Origin: an uncultured Pelosinus sp.
GTDB lineage: Bacteria; Bacillota; Negativicutes; Sporomusales; Acetonemataceae
Length of the DNA stretch: 64,000 nucleotides
Assembly: GCA_900542835.1 (NCBI GenBank)
Contig: UQPB01000014.1
Coordinates: forward strand, 15,650-79,649
Direction of reading: 5' to 3'
The notes under the pieces were generated by a model, which was given only the letters and a program-made list of their open reading frames with translations, did no database searches and was not told the origin of the DNA. Below, piece after piece: positions 36,501 through 45,389 of this stretch (its first letter is position 1; every line of letters begins with the position of its first letter). A program made the position numbers and the translations under genes.

Positions 36501-39170
36501 AAGCGGTTTTGTGGCCTTGATACGGGCTGGTCGGAGGTCATGGCAGCTATAGAATGGACACAAAGCTTCAAGCGGCTAAATGAAGGACGGGAAATTTCTG
36601 AGAAACTTGCACAATTTCTCTCCTCGGGCGATGCTCCGCCTTACAACTCCGCAACTATACGGGCGGCAAACGCCCGTATAGAACGGGCTATGAAAATTAT
36701 TGAAGACTCTTTCGAGCATAATCTTATTCAGTTTCAGTCTTGTGGGTTTTTAAATATTTCTGGTAAAACAAGACTTCTGATTGAAAGGGTCAAAGATCTT
36801 GAGTACTGGGTAGATTACAAGAGCGCGTTCGGTCGTCTGTGTTCGGTTGGTCTCAAGAACTTTATCCAAAATATTAGTGAAAGCCCGCCCCATTCAGGTG
36901 AATTGATACGGCTTCTGAAAAAGTCAATCGCCGCCGAGCAAGTTCGTATCCTCATCGAAACAGTGCCAGCGTTGGCTAATTTTAAAGGCGTAAACCATGA
37001 GCAATTGGTAGCTGAATTCCGGATTATAGATCGTAAGATCGTTGAACTTACACCTGCATCCATTATTCACGCCTGTAATGCTCGACGGCCGACAGCCAAC
37101 GGATTTGACGCCCAAGGTTCTGAGGTAACATTACTGCGACGGGAGGCCAATAAGAGTCGTCGAATTCTGCCCCTTGTTACGTTGTTCGAGCGAATACCCA
37201 ATCTTCTCCTTAAACTCAAGCCTTGCTTGATGATGAGTCCGCTGTCCGTGAGTCAGTATATCAACCCAGACCGATTTAGTTTCGATCTTGTCATATTTGA
37301 CGAGGCTTCGCAGATATTCACCGAAGACGCAGTCGTTGCCATTTATCGGGGTAAACAAGTCGTCGTCGCCGGCGATAGCAAGCAGATGCCGCCCACAAGT
37401 TTCTTTTCTTCTTTAGGTGAGGAACCTGAAACCGATGATAACGAAGAAACCTTTTCTTCTGTTGGCTATAGCAGCGTACTCGACGAGTGCGAGGCATTCC
37501 TGCCACCTTTTCCGCTTCGTTGGCACTACCGCAGTCGGCATGAGTCGCTTATTACTTATTCTAATTCTGCATTTTATCGTAATCTCGTCACATTCCCCTC
37601 TGCTGTAGCCGAACATCCAGATTACGGCGTTCAGATGGTTCACGTCCCAGATGGAGTATACGAAAGAGGTGGCCGACGCTGGAATTTGCGAGAGGCGGAA
37701 GTAGTTGCCGAACAGGTGTTTAAACACTTTGAAGTTCATCCTGGCAAGAGCCTTGGTGTTGTAGCCTTTAGTAGGCAACAGGCAGATGCCATTGAGGATG
37801 CGCTTGAAAAGATGCGCAATGAAGATTCAGCTTATGAGGGATTCTTCAATGAAGACCGGCTAGAGGGCTTTTTTGTTAAAAGTCTTGAAAACGTCCAAGG
37901 TGACGAGCGGGACGTCATGATATTTAGTATCGGTTACGGCTATGATCGTCAAGGTCGTATGACTATGAGCTTTGGCCCGCTCAACCAGGAAGGTGGAGAG
38001 AGGCGCCTCAATGTCGCGATCACCCGTGCGCGGGAAAAGGTTCTAGTCGTAAGTTCTATCAAAGCATCGGATTTCGATCTTTCCCAAAACCCTAAGCCAG
38101 GTGCGCTCCACCTATACCGATACCTGGATTACGCTGAACGGGGTCCTTCGGCCCTTGAAATTACTCATCCCGCTGGCCGTGGAGAAGAAGAATCTCCGTT
38201 TGAAGAAAGTGTTGCGGCAGTCATTCGCGAGCTTGGTTATACTGTTATACCTCAGGTCGGTTGCAGTGGCTACAGGATTGACCTAGGCATTTTGCATCCC
38301 GCCGAACCCGGACGGTTTTTTCTAGGCGTCGAATGTGACGGAGCGAGCTACCATTCAGGAGAAACGGCGCGCGACCGCGACCGGCTGCGCCAGCAGGTTC
38401 TGGAGCGACTTGGCTGGAGGATATACCGCATTTGGTCCCAGGACTGGTTCCGCCACAAGGAGCGGCAGATCGAGAATTTAAAAAAATCTCTTGAGGAAGC
38501 GGTTAAAGCTCCGACAAGTATTCCACGAACCGATCCTGTTGAACCGGCGGCTGCTAGGGTATCAGTCAAGAAGGTTCAAATTCCGGAAGCGAAGCCTATC
38601 AATGTTCAGGACCTTAAGGGAACCGTTGAGTATCAGATTTGCAACTTATCCGGGCAACAAGGGGACTTACCTTTTCACGTAGCGGAGAATTTAAACAGAC
38701 TTGCGTGGCTTGCACGGAAAATTGTCGATACCGAAGGCCCGGTTCATATCAATATCGTTGCCAAACGTCTGGCGGAGGCGTATTCTTTGACAAAGGTAGG
38801 GGAAAGGATGCGTCAAGCCGTTTACACGGCTGTGAACCGCGCGGCTAATGGCGGGAACATCATAATTCAAGGCGAATTCCTCTGGCCCAAGAACCAAAGC
38901 GAGGTCATCCCCAGAATTCCCGGACGCTCAGAGGCATCGCACAGAGCGGTGGAGCTGATAGCTCCAGAGGAAATACAAACAGCCATGGAGCTTATCATCC
39001 GACAATGCGTGGGAATCTCACTTGACGGACTTATTACAGAGACGGCCAGAATGTTCGGCATACAGAGAGCTACACCCCGGATAAGGGGTATACTGGAAAC
39101 CGTAGCGAAAGAAATGCAGCAGAAGGGCGCTGCTACGCTTAATGGTGATAGTTTGACTTTAAAAAAATAA
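33501..39170 (+). CDS. DUF4011-helicase-Vsr-DUF3320 giant protein (Hhe-like defence)
   Basis: A 1,889-residue single-gene machine. The N-terminus matches DUF4011 (RIDEWKQRLIDLTRKNGLINYK is its hallmark). A split SF1 helicase follows: Walker A VLQGPPGTGKSQTIANII (about 352), a helical insert of about 870 residues, then VIFDEASQIF (about 1266), VAGDSKQMPPTSFF, NVQGDERDVMIFSIGYG and RRLNVAITRAREKVLVV (about 1502). A Vsr/DUF559-type nuclease comes next (FEESVAAVIRELGY, GYRIDLGI, FLGVECDGASYH, GWRIYRIWSQDWF; about 1563-1655), and last a DUF3320 region. This architecture is that of the Hhe protein reported by Gao and colleagues as an anti-phage gene. Catalytic motifs look intact. The ATG at 33501 follows AAGGAG. 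Confidence 0.88.
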   Translation: MPQIADEILRKRIDEWKQRLIDLTRKNGLINYKRTKSSTLEITLPSADQIFRTICIENNSFAFWLPPEEPEEPLSSETDASDTDRQTSTTSEDGNVMCSSSDNEQALAAGEKIVEGIVASAPGAEFPTELYNVLVAEKLDRKTINNTLKNLYRKETEEYRERGIRVLFLAFGMLVWKEENATESLRSPLLLFPVELKRESAHHPFELFPADEDLVINPALAVKLRREFNIELPPLTEELDEMNVEEYLASVKDLIQERGWAVEPTVALRIFTFEKLGMYQDLEKNFEIIAGHMCVNALCGGGLPQSDLADIRDIRNLDNVQKPETTYQILDADSSQQQAIQVVLRGQSMVLQGPPGTGKSQTIANIIAEFIARGKTVLFASEKMAALEVVAKRLREAKLGTFCLELHSRKKNKKEVVDELYSCMENRLEPQNSLKVEDYARLSAHRKRLNEYVTALHEYRSEIGRTARQAFVAATDDIEAVELGMTRLDELSPSRVQIWEDTLRSMVPLWHVAVEGKNFPWRGCLESDYSAAVERKWVALLNETAEAADALQRLKEHTIEITGLQVADSLSETKWLVEMLTHLEGRKTPDPAWLTSSALDEILSEAKEYDCLSRSYWTNRLELASRYDESFFSLTPETSQRISTAWANAATKLLVEPDGSKLLAGHDKLAKMLDYLPSLLERLEDDCNLLSSAFDCETAPFSLKSAEGLRYLASLCLSKNHPEERWLTTEGIERAKTFVNTNQEYYTDFVRIKADLLTRYEEEYLKLDHTELALRFSGITYKAPFAWLNPGWYTARKQLLSLTHDFRLPDDILADFNIGRSLSRLSRKLEALRPAAQEALGAYFKGEDTDFAEISLALDTADALLKATGGEVPSGLVACAKQGGRFSAQAVEAAKRVAENGETIWSVSRHLAGYIDVSKMALLGRPFEECNTKELIHWTQELSDALRRLAAGLDCIHTAEGHSGSESLEQIHSDLVSKFNLDSIAEGMKKESERLQSLFGKRFCGLDTGWSEVMAAIEWTQSFKRLNEGREISEKLAQFLSSGDAPPYNSATIRAANARIERAMKIIEDSFEHNLIQFQSCGFLNISGKTRLLIERVKDLEYWVDYKSAFGRLCSVGLKNFIQNISESPPHSGELIRLLKKSIAAEQVRILIETVPALANFKGVNHEQLVAEFRIIDRKIVELTPASIIHACNARRPTANGFDAQGSEVTLLRREANKSRRILPLVTLFERIPNLLLKLKPCLMMSPLSVSQYINPDRFSFDLVIFDEASQIFTEDAVVAIYRGKQVVVAGDSKQMPPTSFFSSLGEEPETDDNEETFSSVGYSSVLDECEAFLPPFPLRWHYRSRHESLITYSNSAFYRNLVTFPSAVAEHPDYGVQMVHVPDGVYERGGRRWNLREAEVVAEQVFKHFEVHPGKSLGVVAFSRQQADAIEDALEKMRNEDSAYEGFFNEDRLEGFFVKSLENVQGDERDVMIFSIGYGYDRQGRMTMSFGPLNQEGGERRLNVAITRAREKVLVVSSIKASDFDLSQNPKPGALHLYRYLDYAERGPSALEITHPAGRGEEESPFEESVAAVIRELGYTVIPQVGCSGYRIDLGILHPAEPGRFFLGVECDGASYHSGETARDRDRLRQQVLERLGWRIYRIWSQDWFRHKERQIENLKKSLEEAVKAPTSIPRTDPVEPAAARVSVKKVQIPEAKPINVQDLKGTVEYQICNLSGQQGDLPFHVAENLNRLAWLARKIVDTEGPVHINIVAKRLAEAYSLTKVGERMRQAVYTAVNRAANGGNIIIQGEFLWPKNQSEVIPRIPGRSEASHRAVELIAPEEIQTAMELIIRQCVGISLDGLITETARMFGIQRATPRIRGILETVAKEMQQKGAATLNGDSLTLKK

Positions 39171-39205
39171 AGATAGTTTAATTATTGAAGGAAGCTAACA
39201 CTCTG

Positions 39206-39355
39206 ATGATGCAAAATTGGAAGTTTGTAACCAGGATTCGGAGTAGTTTCCATATGACCTATGAAGCCAGGCAATATGATGGAAGCATGTTGCAATTCAA
39301 AGATAACGCGGTGGTTAGGACAAGGATAAAGTTACTTAGCAACAAGAAGGCTTAA
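39206..39355 (+). CDS. Possible 49-residue ORF between Hhe and HNH genes
   Basis: A short frame opens with two ATG codons 10 bp after GAAGGAAG and ends 17 bp before the HNH gene start. The product (MMQNWKFVTRIRSSFHMTY at its start) is basic with no membrane segment or known domain. Its codons look plausible and it fills the gap exactly, but it could equally be a fragment. Confidence 0.35.
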   Translation: MMQNWKFVTRIRSSFHMTYEARQYDGSMLQFKDNAVVRTRIKLLSNKKA

Positions 39356-39372
39356 GTAAGGGGGCTGAAGGT

Positions 39373-40197
39373 GTGGCCAACAACAGAGATGATTTCCCAC
39401 AGAAAATAAAAGATCTGCTTGGAAACCGAGTGGGATGGCGTTGTACTAACCCTGACTGCAGAAAACCAACCCGTGGATCGAATGACGATCCTAATAGAAT
39501 AACAAGCATCGGAGTTGCAGCCCATATTTGCGCTGCTGCAATCGGTGGTCCCAGATATGATCCACAAATGTCTGTAGAGGAACGTAAGTCTGCAGAGAAC
39601 GGAATATGGCTATGTCAGTCTTGCTCTAAATTAATTGATGACGATATTGTCAGATATAATGTTGATCTCCTCCACATATGGAAAGAAAACGCTGAGCGGC
39701 TTGCGATAGCCGAGCTACAATCTGCTACTCCGGTTAGTGTAGATAATAATGATAAAGAATTACTTCGCTTCTTTGTGCAATGCTTTGATAGGCCAGCTTT
39801 TCAAGAACGTATTAATCAAGAGGGGCGAATGGAAGATTTTGATCAAGCAATAGAAGATACAATTATTGCGCTGAATACTGGCGTTCTTCGCACGCGAGAT
39901 GGCATGATACTTAAGCGGTTAGAGGGTAAGTCGGCCATTATTAATCATGTATGGAGAGAAAAGCTGAATATGATTACAGATATGCTGGTAGCCCTAAGAA
40001 AGCGGCTAAAGATTGCAAAAGACGAAAACTTGTACTCAACATGTGGTAAGGGTGAAGTTATGTATTGCTTTTATGACCGGAAGCTTGAGATATGGTTCGA
40101 CTTAACGAGAAAAGAAATTATCAAGATTCTCGCTTCAATATGTCAAGAATCTGGTATTTCCGGCCTGAATTTTCCAAGGCAACCTTATTGTTGGTAA
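39373..40197 (+). CDS. HNH-type nuclease-like protein, first gene of a GHKL/TIR operon
   Basis: A 274-residue protein starting at GTG. The first 95 residues form an HNH-like zinc domain: Cys24 and Cys29 (CTNPDC), His51 (VAAHICAAAIGG), Asn76 and Cys81-Cys84 (ENGIWLCQSCSKLID). The last HNH position, usually His in LCxxCH, is Ser85, so catalysis may be altered. The C-terminal 170 residues are helical and unknown (ELLRFFVQCFDRPAFQERI; a Cys/Trp-rich end). It lies 31 bp before the GHKL ATPase gene, and the A/T content rises through the operon. Related HNH proteins are common in defence loci as DNA-cutting effectors. Confidence 0.7.
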   Translation: MANNRDDFPQKIKDLLGNRVGWRCTNPDCRKPTRGSNDDPNRITSIGVAAHICAAAIGGPRYDPQMSVEERKSAENGIWLCQSCSKLIDDDIVRYNVDLLHIWKENAERLAIAELQSATPVSVDNNDKELLRFFVQCFDRPAFQERINQEGRMEDFDQAIEDTIIALNTGVLRTRDGMILKRLEGKSAIINHVWREKLNMITDMLVALRKRLKIAKDENLYSTCGKGEVMYCFYDRKLEIWFDLTRKEIIKILASICQESGISGLNFPRQPYCW

Positions 40198-40228
40198 CAA
40201 TTTAAGAGAGATCAATTGAGGAGAAAAC

Positions 40229-43200
40229 ATGTATTCAGATAAAATACAAAAAGTTCGGCGAGAAGCTCAAGAAGCAAATGTTGCGAACAAAATAATAGAT
40301 ATGCTCGATAAGTTACGTTTAAGTGCTAATGAAAACAGCCCACGCAGATGGATTTGGGAGTTATTGCAAAACGCAAAAGATGTTACTAACTCATCTAGAA
40401 GAGTTAGGATAAAAGTGTGTTTTGATGAAGAAAAAGGGATATTGGAGTTCAGTCATAACGGTAAACCTTTTTCGACTACCCATTTAGTATATTTGATTGA
40501 ACAAGTTTCGACGAAAGAACGTAATGATGGAAAAACAGGCGCAGAAAAGAAAAGTGGCAAATTCGGAACCGGGTTTTTAACAACACATTTACTATCTGAG
40601 AAAGTTGTTGTTACCGGAATCTTAGCTGACGAAGGGACGCAGCTAAGAAGCTTTAATGTGCACTTAGATAGATCTGGAAAGACTAAAGATGAAATAATAA
40701 GTGCAATTCAAGCTTCGTATGCAGAATTGGAGAACAGTACAATATTACCCCAGATAGAAATTTTTGATGAGAATAATTACAATACCACTTTTCGGTATGT
40801 ATTAAATAATGGCGGAATAAAAGTTGCCAAAGTCGGACTGGAAGATTTAAATGTTTCTATTCCGTATGTCCTTTCATTAATTCCTGAGATTGAAGAATTA
40901 AAGATCGAACCTCAAAACATAGTTTATAAAAATTGTGAAGAAATCGTTTGCGGCTTAAAAAATTCCAAAGTATTTAGAATTAGCCGATTGCATAATGCTG
41001 CCTCGGAAGATGAATTTGTTTTGTTATTGACCGAAGACGAAGTAACAGTTGTGATATCTTTAGAACAATCTGGAGACGTAGTGAAGATAAGGGAATATAA
41101 TTCAAAGCAACCAAGGTTATTCTGCGACTTCCCGTTGGTGGGTACAAATGATTTTCCATTCCCGATTATTGTGAATTCATCTAGATTTAATCCTACAGAA
41201 CCTAGAGATGGGGTATTCTTGACTGATAATAGCAATGAAAAAGTTGAAGAAAATAAAGACATAATGCAAAAAGCTTGTTACTTATATAAGCAATTGCTAG
41301 GATATGCATCCAAGAAAAATTGGCATAGGTTATACAATATTGTATCGATTAAACAGTATTCTTCAAAGGATTGGTTTTCTAGAGATTGGGTGGATACAAA
41401 TATAGTTAATGTATGCAAAGAGCATATAAAATACTGCCCTATTATAGATACACCAACGGGGCAACGAATAGCATTGTACGATATTTTTGATGATGAGCAA
41501 GCGTTTATTATAGCTGCTGCAGACGCAGAATGTAGGAACGGTATATGGTTTTTGGCAAATGAATTGTATCCGGATGCAATACCTTGTCAGCAGGACATCC
41601 ATTATTGGTATTCTTCGCTTTGGAATGAATGCCGAAATTTAACTTTAGAATCATTGACTAAACAATTGCAAGAAATCGAAGATGTTGCGTCTTTAGCTTC
41701 AAGACTAAAGTCAAGCAATGTTGAGAAATGGTTAAATAGATACTATACTCAAGTATCTAAAAACAAGAGACTTTGGAATGCCATAAAAGACGGCGAATAT
41801 ACTGTTATCCCTAATCAGAATGGAGTATTCTGCCAATGCAATGAATTATGTGAAGATCTTGGTATTGAAGAGGAATATAAAAATATCCTGCAGTTACTTA
41901 ATGCTGATTGCAAAGGGCGATTAATATTTAAGGGCATTAATATAAAGGAATTAACTCATTTTCAAAAATATGATAATAAAGATATTCTCAGTGAAATTAA
42001 TGATGCCATGCAATGGGCTGATAAAGAAATAGAGCAAACAGTCTATTCACGGATTCTAGTCTTATATGATAATAATCATGAAAATTATAGTAAGCAAATA
42101 GAGATCATAAAATTTTTAAATGATATCAGTCAATCAGTATCTAATCTTAAATGTGTTAAATTTATTTCCGAAAAGATGCAAGAAGACGCAATAAAATATG
42201 TAACGACTATAATTGCTAACACTATTAGTGAACAGCAAGAGATTATTACTCTTGAGGAACTTCTTCATTTAAATGAGGTCGAAGCAATAGCTTGGTTATC
42301 TAGTTTTATAGAATATATAAATAAGTCAGGATATGATAATTTACTTGATAGAAAGAAATATCCTGTTCTGCCTAATCAAAAAGGAAAGTTTGTATCAAAA
42401 GAAAACCTATTCTTAGATGATGAGATAGATGATGTTTTAAAAGATTTAGCATTTTGTGCAGGATATGATGTCCGAGATGAGCTTCTTTCAAAAGAAATAT
42501 ATTTGGAGCTGCCCAACAATCGAGAAAAGCATAATGAAGATTTGGCTCCGTACATAACGCAATATGTAAAAGACTATTATAGGCAAGATAGAAGTCAAAA
42601 TGAGACACTTAAAAACTTCTTAAAAACCCTTTTTATTTGGATAGATGAAAATCCTGACAAGGCCAAAAAACTATTTCCTGATATTTGTGAAAACAAACAT
42701 TGGCTCTATGATGATAGAGAAATTGCAATTAATATGAAAAAGGCAGAGGCTTATGATAGTCTATTAGAAAAATATAATATTTCAAGTCCAGAAAAGTTAG
42801 AGCGAATATTAATGCAAACAAATAATGAAAACAGCACAGAAGTGGGAAAAGATACACTTACTGAGGATTTGCTTATTCAATTGGGTATATATTCTGAGGA
42901 AAAATTAAACAATGCACTAAGCAATACTTTTTTTGCAGATAACTTTACCCATGAGTCAGAGCATATTGATTTTAAGTTTGAATTTGTGACTCAAATATTA
43001 GAAAGATCCAAGGATAGGATATTAAAGTATCTTCGTACAAAAAAGGAATATGATTTGAATAGTATGATTGAGATAGATAAAACCATTTTTCTAATTAAAA
43101 AGAATGGAGAAGAAATATTTTTACTTGCAAGACCATCAGACTATGAACAAGTTATTCTATATTATGATTCAGAGAAAGATGTTTTAGATTATGAAAAGGA

Positions 43201-43309
43201 TTGGGAATTATGGGTCGAAAATGGTGTTGATCAACCGCAAAAAATAACCTTTGGTAAAATACTTAAATTGACCGGTATAAATAAAATACCTCTTAGGAAA
43301 GTCAGGTAG
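40229..43309 (+). CDS. Sacsin-like GHKL ATPase, large defence-type protein
   Basis: A 1,026-residue protein with an N-terminal HSP90/GHKL ATPase domain of the sacsin N-terminal type: N-box Glu44-Leu-Leu-Gln-Asn48-Ala-Lys-Asp51, second box FSHNGKPF (about 74-81) and G-box SGKFGTGFLTTHLLS (about 109-123). The ATP site therefore looks complete. The remaining 850 residues are mixed alpha/beta, with two segments sharing a VIPNQNGVFCQ / VLPNQKGKFVS motif, as in sacsin-like repeats. There is no nuclease motif. It has a GAGGAG site, and its stop lies 4 bp before the next ATG, so the two genes are surely co-transcribed. I infer an ATP-driven sensor or switch for the HNH and TIR proteins. Confidence 0.8.
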   Translation: MYSDKIQKVRREAQEANVANKIIDMLDKLRLSANENSPRRWIWELLQNAKDVTNSSRRVRIKVCFDEEKGILEFSHNGKPFSTTHLVYLIEQVSTKERNDGKTGAEKKSGKFGTGFLTTHLLSEKVVVTGILADEGTQLRSFNVHLDRSGKTKDEIISAIQASYAELENSTILPQIEIFDENNYNTTFRYVLNNGGIKVAKVGLEDLNVSIPYVLSLIPEIEELKIEPQNIVYKNCEEIVCGLKNSKVFRISRLHNAASEDEFVLLLTEDEVTVVISLEQSGDVVKIREYNSKQPRLFCDFPLVGTNDFPFPIIVNSSRFNPTEPRDGVFLTDNSNEKVEENKDIMQKACYLYKQLLGYASKKNWHRLYNIVSIKQYSSKDWFSRDWVDTNIVNVCKEHIKYCPIIDTPTGQRIALYDIFDDEQAFIIAAADAECRNGIWFLANELYPDAIPCQQDIHYWYSSLWNECRNLTLESLTKQLQEIEDVASLASRLKSSNVEKWLNRYYTQVSKNKRLWNAIKDGEYTVIPNQNGVFCQCNELCEDLGIEEEYKNILQLLNADCKGRLIFKGINIKELTHFQKYDNKDILSEINDAMQWADKEIEQTVYSRILVLYDNNHENYSKQIEIIKFLNDISQSVSNLKCVKFISEKMQEDAIKYVTTIIANTISEQQEIITLEELLHLNEVEAIAWLSSFIEYINKSGYDNLLDRKKYPVLPNQKGKFVSKENLFLDDEIDDVLKDLAFCAGYDVRDELLSKEIYLELPNNREKHNEDLAPYITQYVKDYYRQDRSQNETLKNFLKTLFIWIDENPDKAKKLFPDICENKHWLYDDREIAINMKKAEAYDSLLEKYNISSPEKLERILMQTNNENSTEVGKDTLTEDLLIQLGIYSEEKLNNALSNTFFADNFTHESEHIDFKFEFVTQILERSKDRILKYLRTKKEYDLNSMIEIDKTIFLIKKNGEEIFLLARPSDYEQVILYYDSEKDVLDYEKDWELWVENGVDQPQKITFGKILKLTGINKIPLRKVR

Positions 43310-43313
43310 AAAA

Positions 43314-44153
43314 ATGATAAGTATAGATGAAATAATAGAATTATTAAGCAGGCCCGATGCACCAAACATTATTTGTAGAGAATTTGACTTAAAACCCAGA
43401 AGTATAGCAATGTTTATAGCTGCTATGGCCAACACATTAGAAGGATATATAATTATTGGAGCGGTTAAAGAAGAAGCAGGGTACAGTGTGAATGGCGTCA
43501 GTAGAACAATTAATTTTAAATGTGTCGTTGATGCTGCACGGGAAATGCTGGTTGGCATCCCCAGATTGGAATGTGAATTACTAAATATTAACGGTAAGAA
43601 TGTTTTTGTTATTAAAGTTTATAAGTCATCTAAAGAAGTCTTTCTGGATGAAAAGTTATACATTATCGAAAACAATGATATGGTGAAGGTCGAAGGGGGA
43701 AGGATTGTGGACAAGACAAAAGTTTTTATAGTACATGGACATGATAACGAAGCAAAACAGGAAACAGCACGTTTTATTGAAAAACTTGGATTACAAGCAA
43801 TCATTTTACATGAGCGAGCCAGTAAAGGACAAACCATTATAGAGAAAATAGAGGAAAACTCTAATGTTGGTTTTGCAGTTGTTTTGTATACTCCATGTGA
43901 TGAAGGTAAGGCGAAAACCCAATCAGAATTAAATGACCGAGCAAGACAAAATGTAGTGTTTGAACACGGTTATCTTATCGGAAAAATAGGAAGACAAAAT
44001 GTATGTGCCTTGGTGAAAGGCAATATCGAAAAACCAAACGACATTTCAGGTGTTGTATACATAAACATGGATTCTCACGGCGCATGGAAAACAGATTTAA
44101 TTAAAGAGATGAAAGAAAGCGGTTATGCTGTTGATGCAAACAAATTATTATAG
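43314..44153 (+). CDS. AlbA_2-like domain fused to a TIR-like (CAP12/PCTIR) effector domain
   Basis: A 279-residue two-domain protein. Residues 1-130 resemble a Schlafen AlbA_2 nucleic-acid-binding domain (IICREFDLKPRSIAMFIAAMA, then GYIIIGAVKE). Residues about 135-279 form a TIR-like nucleotide-binding domain of the PF10137 type: TKVFIVHGHDNEAKQETARF, LQAIILHERASKGQTIIEKIE, VGFAVVLYTPCDEG and RARQNVVFEHGYLIGKIGR with the expected catalytic Glu about 217. Such TIR domains cleave NAD+ on activation and cause abortive infection. Only 4 bp separate it from the GHKL gene, making it the probable effector of the HNH-GHKL operon. Confidence 0.82.
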   Translation: MISIDEIIELLSRPDAPNIICREFDLKPRSIAMFIAAMANTLEGYIIIGAVKEEAGYSVNGVSRTINFKCVVDAAREMLVGIPRLECELLNINGKNVFVIKVYKSSKEVFLDEKLYIIENNDMVKVEGGRIVDKTKVFIVHGHDNEAKQETARFIEKLGLQAIILHERASKGQTIIEKIEENSNVGFAVVLYTPCDEGKAKTQSELNDRARQNVVFEHGYLIGKIGRQNVCALVKGNIEKPNDISGVVYINMDSHGAWKTDLIKEMKESGYAVDANKLL

Positions 44154-44348
44154 ATTCTATGAATGAGCATGCTTTTCTCAATTATACAAAAGGCTAAAAA
44201 TATTTACGAAATTGTTAAATTTTTTTATTTTAGAAGCTTTTAAAAAATCGAAGTTCTATTTCAAGACCATCTTGTAGAACGAATTTTGCCAATTGCTTTT
44301 TGAAACCTACAATTTGATAAATGTTTATTCCACATGAGGAGAGTCTAT

Positions 44349-45389
44349 ATGGAGAAGCTAGATAAAAGTAAGTTAGAGGATATCATTAAGTATGAGCAGG
44401 AAAATACATATATTGATTTTAAAAAGTGTCAATATGTAAAAGAGAAAAATCAAGATTTAATAAAAGATATAATGGCAATGGCAAATGCCAACTATAATGG
44501 AGAAAAATATATAATTGTTGGTGTAAAATCTGTTCCAGGTAATGAAAATGCGCTAGTAGGTATTGACGATGATGTTAATGATGATGCAGAGTATCAGCAA
44601 ATTATCTATGAGAATATCGAACCTCAAATAAAGTTTTCGTATTTTAGTGAAGATATTTGTTGTAAAAAAGTAGCATATTTTATTATTTATCAGGATAACA
44701 CAGATAGACCTTATATGATGAGAAAGGATTTTGGTAAACTAACTAAAGGTGATTCATTTAAAAGAATTGGAAGTAGTCAAGTAAGATTAGTCAGACATGA
44801 TCTTGATACTATATATTCAGATAGATATAAAAACAATATAGAGATAAATAGAAAAAAGGAAGAGAAGATAAAGGCATTAAATCTAGAGTTAAATTTAATA
44901 ACAAAAATGAAACATTATTATGGACATCTAAGTGGGAGTAACTATCATATTAAACGTTTGATAGAATCATATAAAAACAACTATGAAATACCGAGATGGG
45001 GACTCAGGAATATACCGGAGAATATGTCAGAGATGCAATGGAAAGTCAATACATTGAGGGAAATATGCGGTTTTGGCATAAATGATTTTAATACATCTCT
45101 AACAAAAGATATTTTGAGGAATATAGATAATAATTATTTTGAAGAATATAATATGGTTATTCAACTATTAGAGAATGATTATATATATTTAAAAGAATTA
45201 CAGCATCGGTTGAAGATGATACAAGAATTAGATTGGACAAATGATGTAAAAGTATATAATGTCCTATCTAAAATTGAACTTAAAAATATCTATAATTATT
45301 TCGAAAAAGGTTCTTTTATTACTCGAGTAGACTTTGAAAAAAGAATAGAGGAAATAAAAAAAGAAATTATAGAAATAAAAGAGATATGA
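44349..45389 (+). CDS. AlbA_2 (Schlafen-type) domain protein
   Basis: A 346-residue, strongly A/T-rich gene. The N-terminal 150 residues are a canonical AlbA_2 domain: ENTYIDFKKCQYVKEKNQDL, IKDIMAMANANYNGEKYIIVGVK and FKRIGSSQVRL. The rest is a Lys/Glu-rich helical region with coiled-coil character, including a C-terminal run of Glu/Ile/Lys heptads. AlbA_2 proteins are often annotated as ATP-binding or as regulators and are frequent in defence islands. The ATG at 44349 sits 5 bp after AGGAGAG; an ATG at 44334 would place that site inside the gene. A 195-bp gap separates it from the TIR gene, and its stop overlaps a small ORF. Confidence 0.72.
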   Translation: MEKLDKSKLEDIIKYEQENTYIDFKKCQYVKEKNQDLIKDIMAMANANYNGEKYIIVGVKSVPGNENALVGIDDDVNDDAEYQQIIYENIEPQIKFSYFSEDICCKKVAYFIIYQDNTDRPYMMRKDFGKLTKGDSFKRIGSSQVRLVRHDLDTIYSDRYKNNIEINRKKEEKIKALNLELNLITKMKHYYGHLSGSNYHIKRLIESYKNNYEIPRWGLRNIPENMSEMQWKVNTLREICGFGINDFNTSLTKDILRNIDNNYFEEYNMVIQLLENDYIYLKELQHRLKMIQELDWTNDVKVYNVLSKIELKNIYNYFEKGSFITRVDFEKRIEEIKKEIIEIKEI

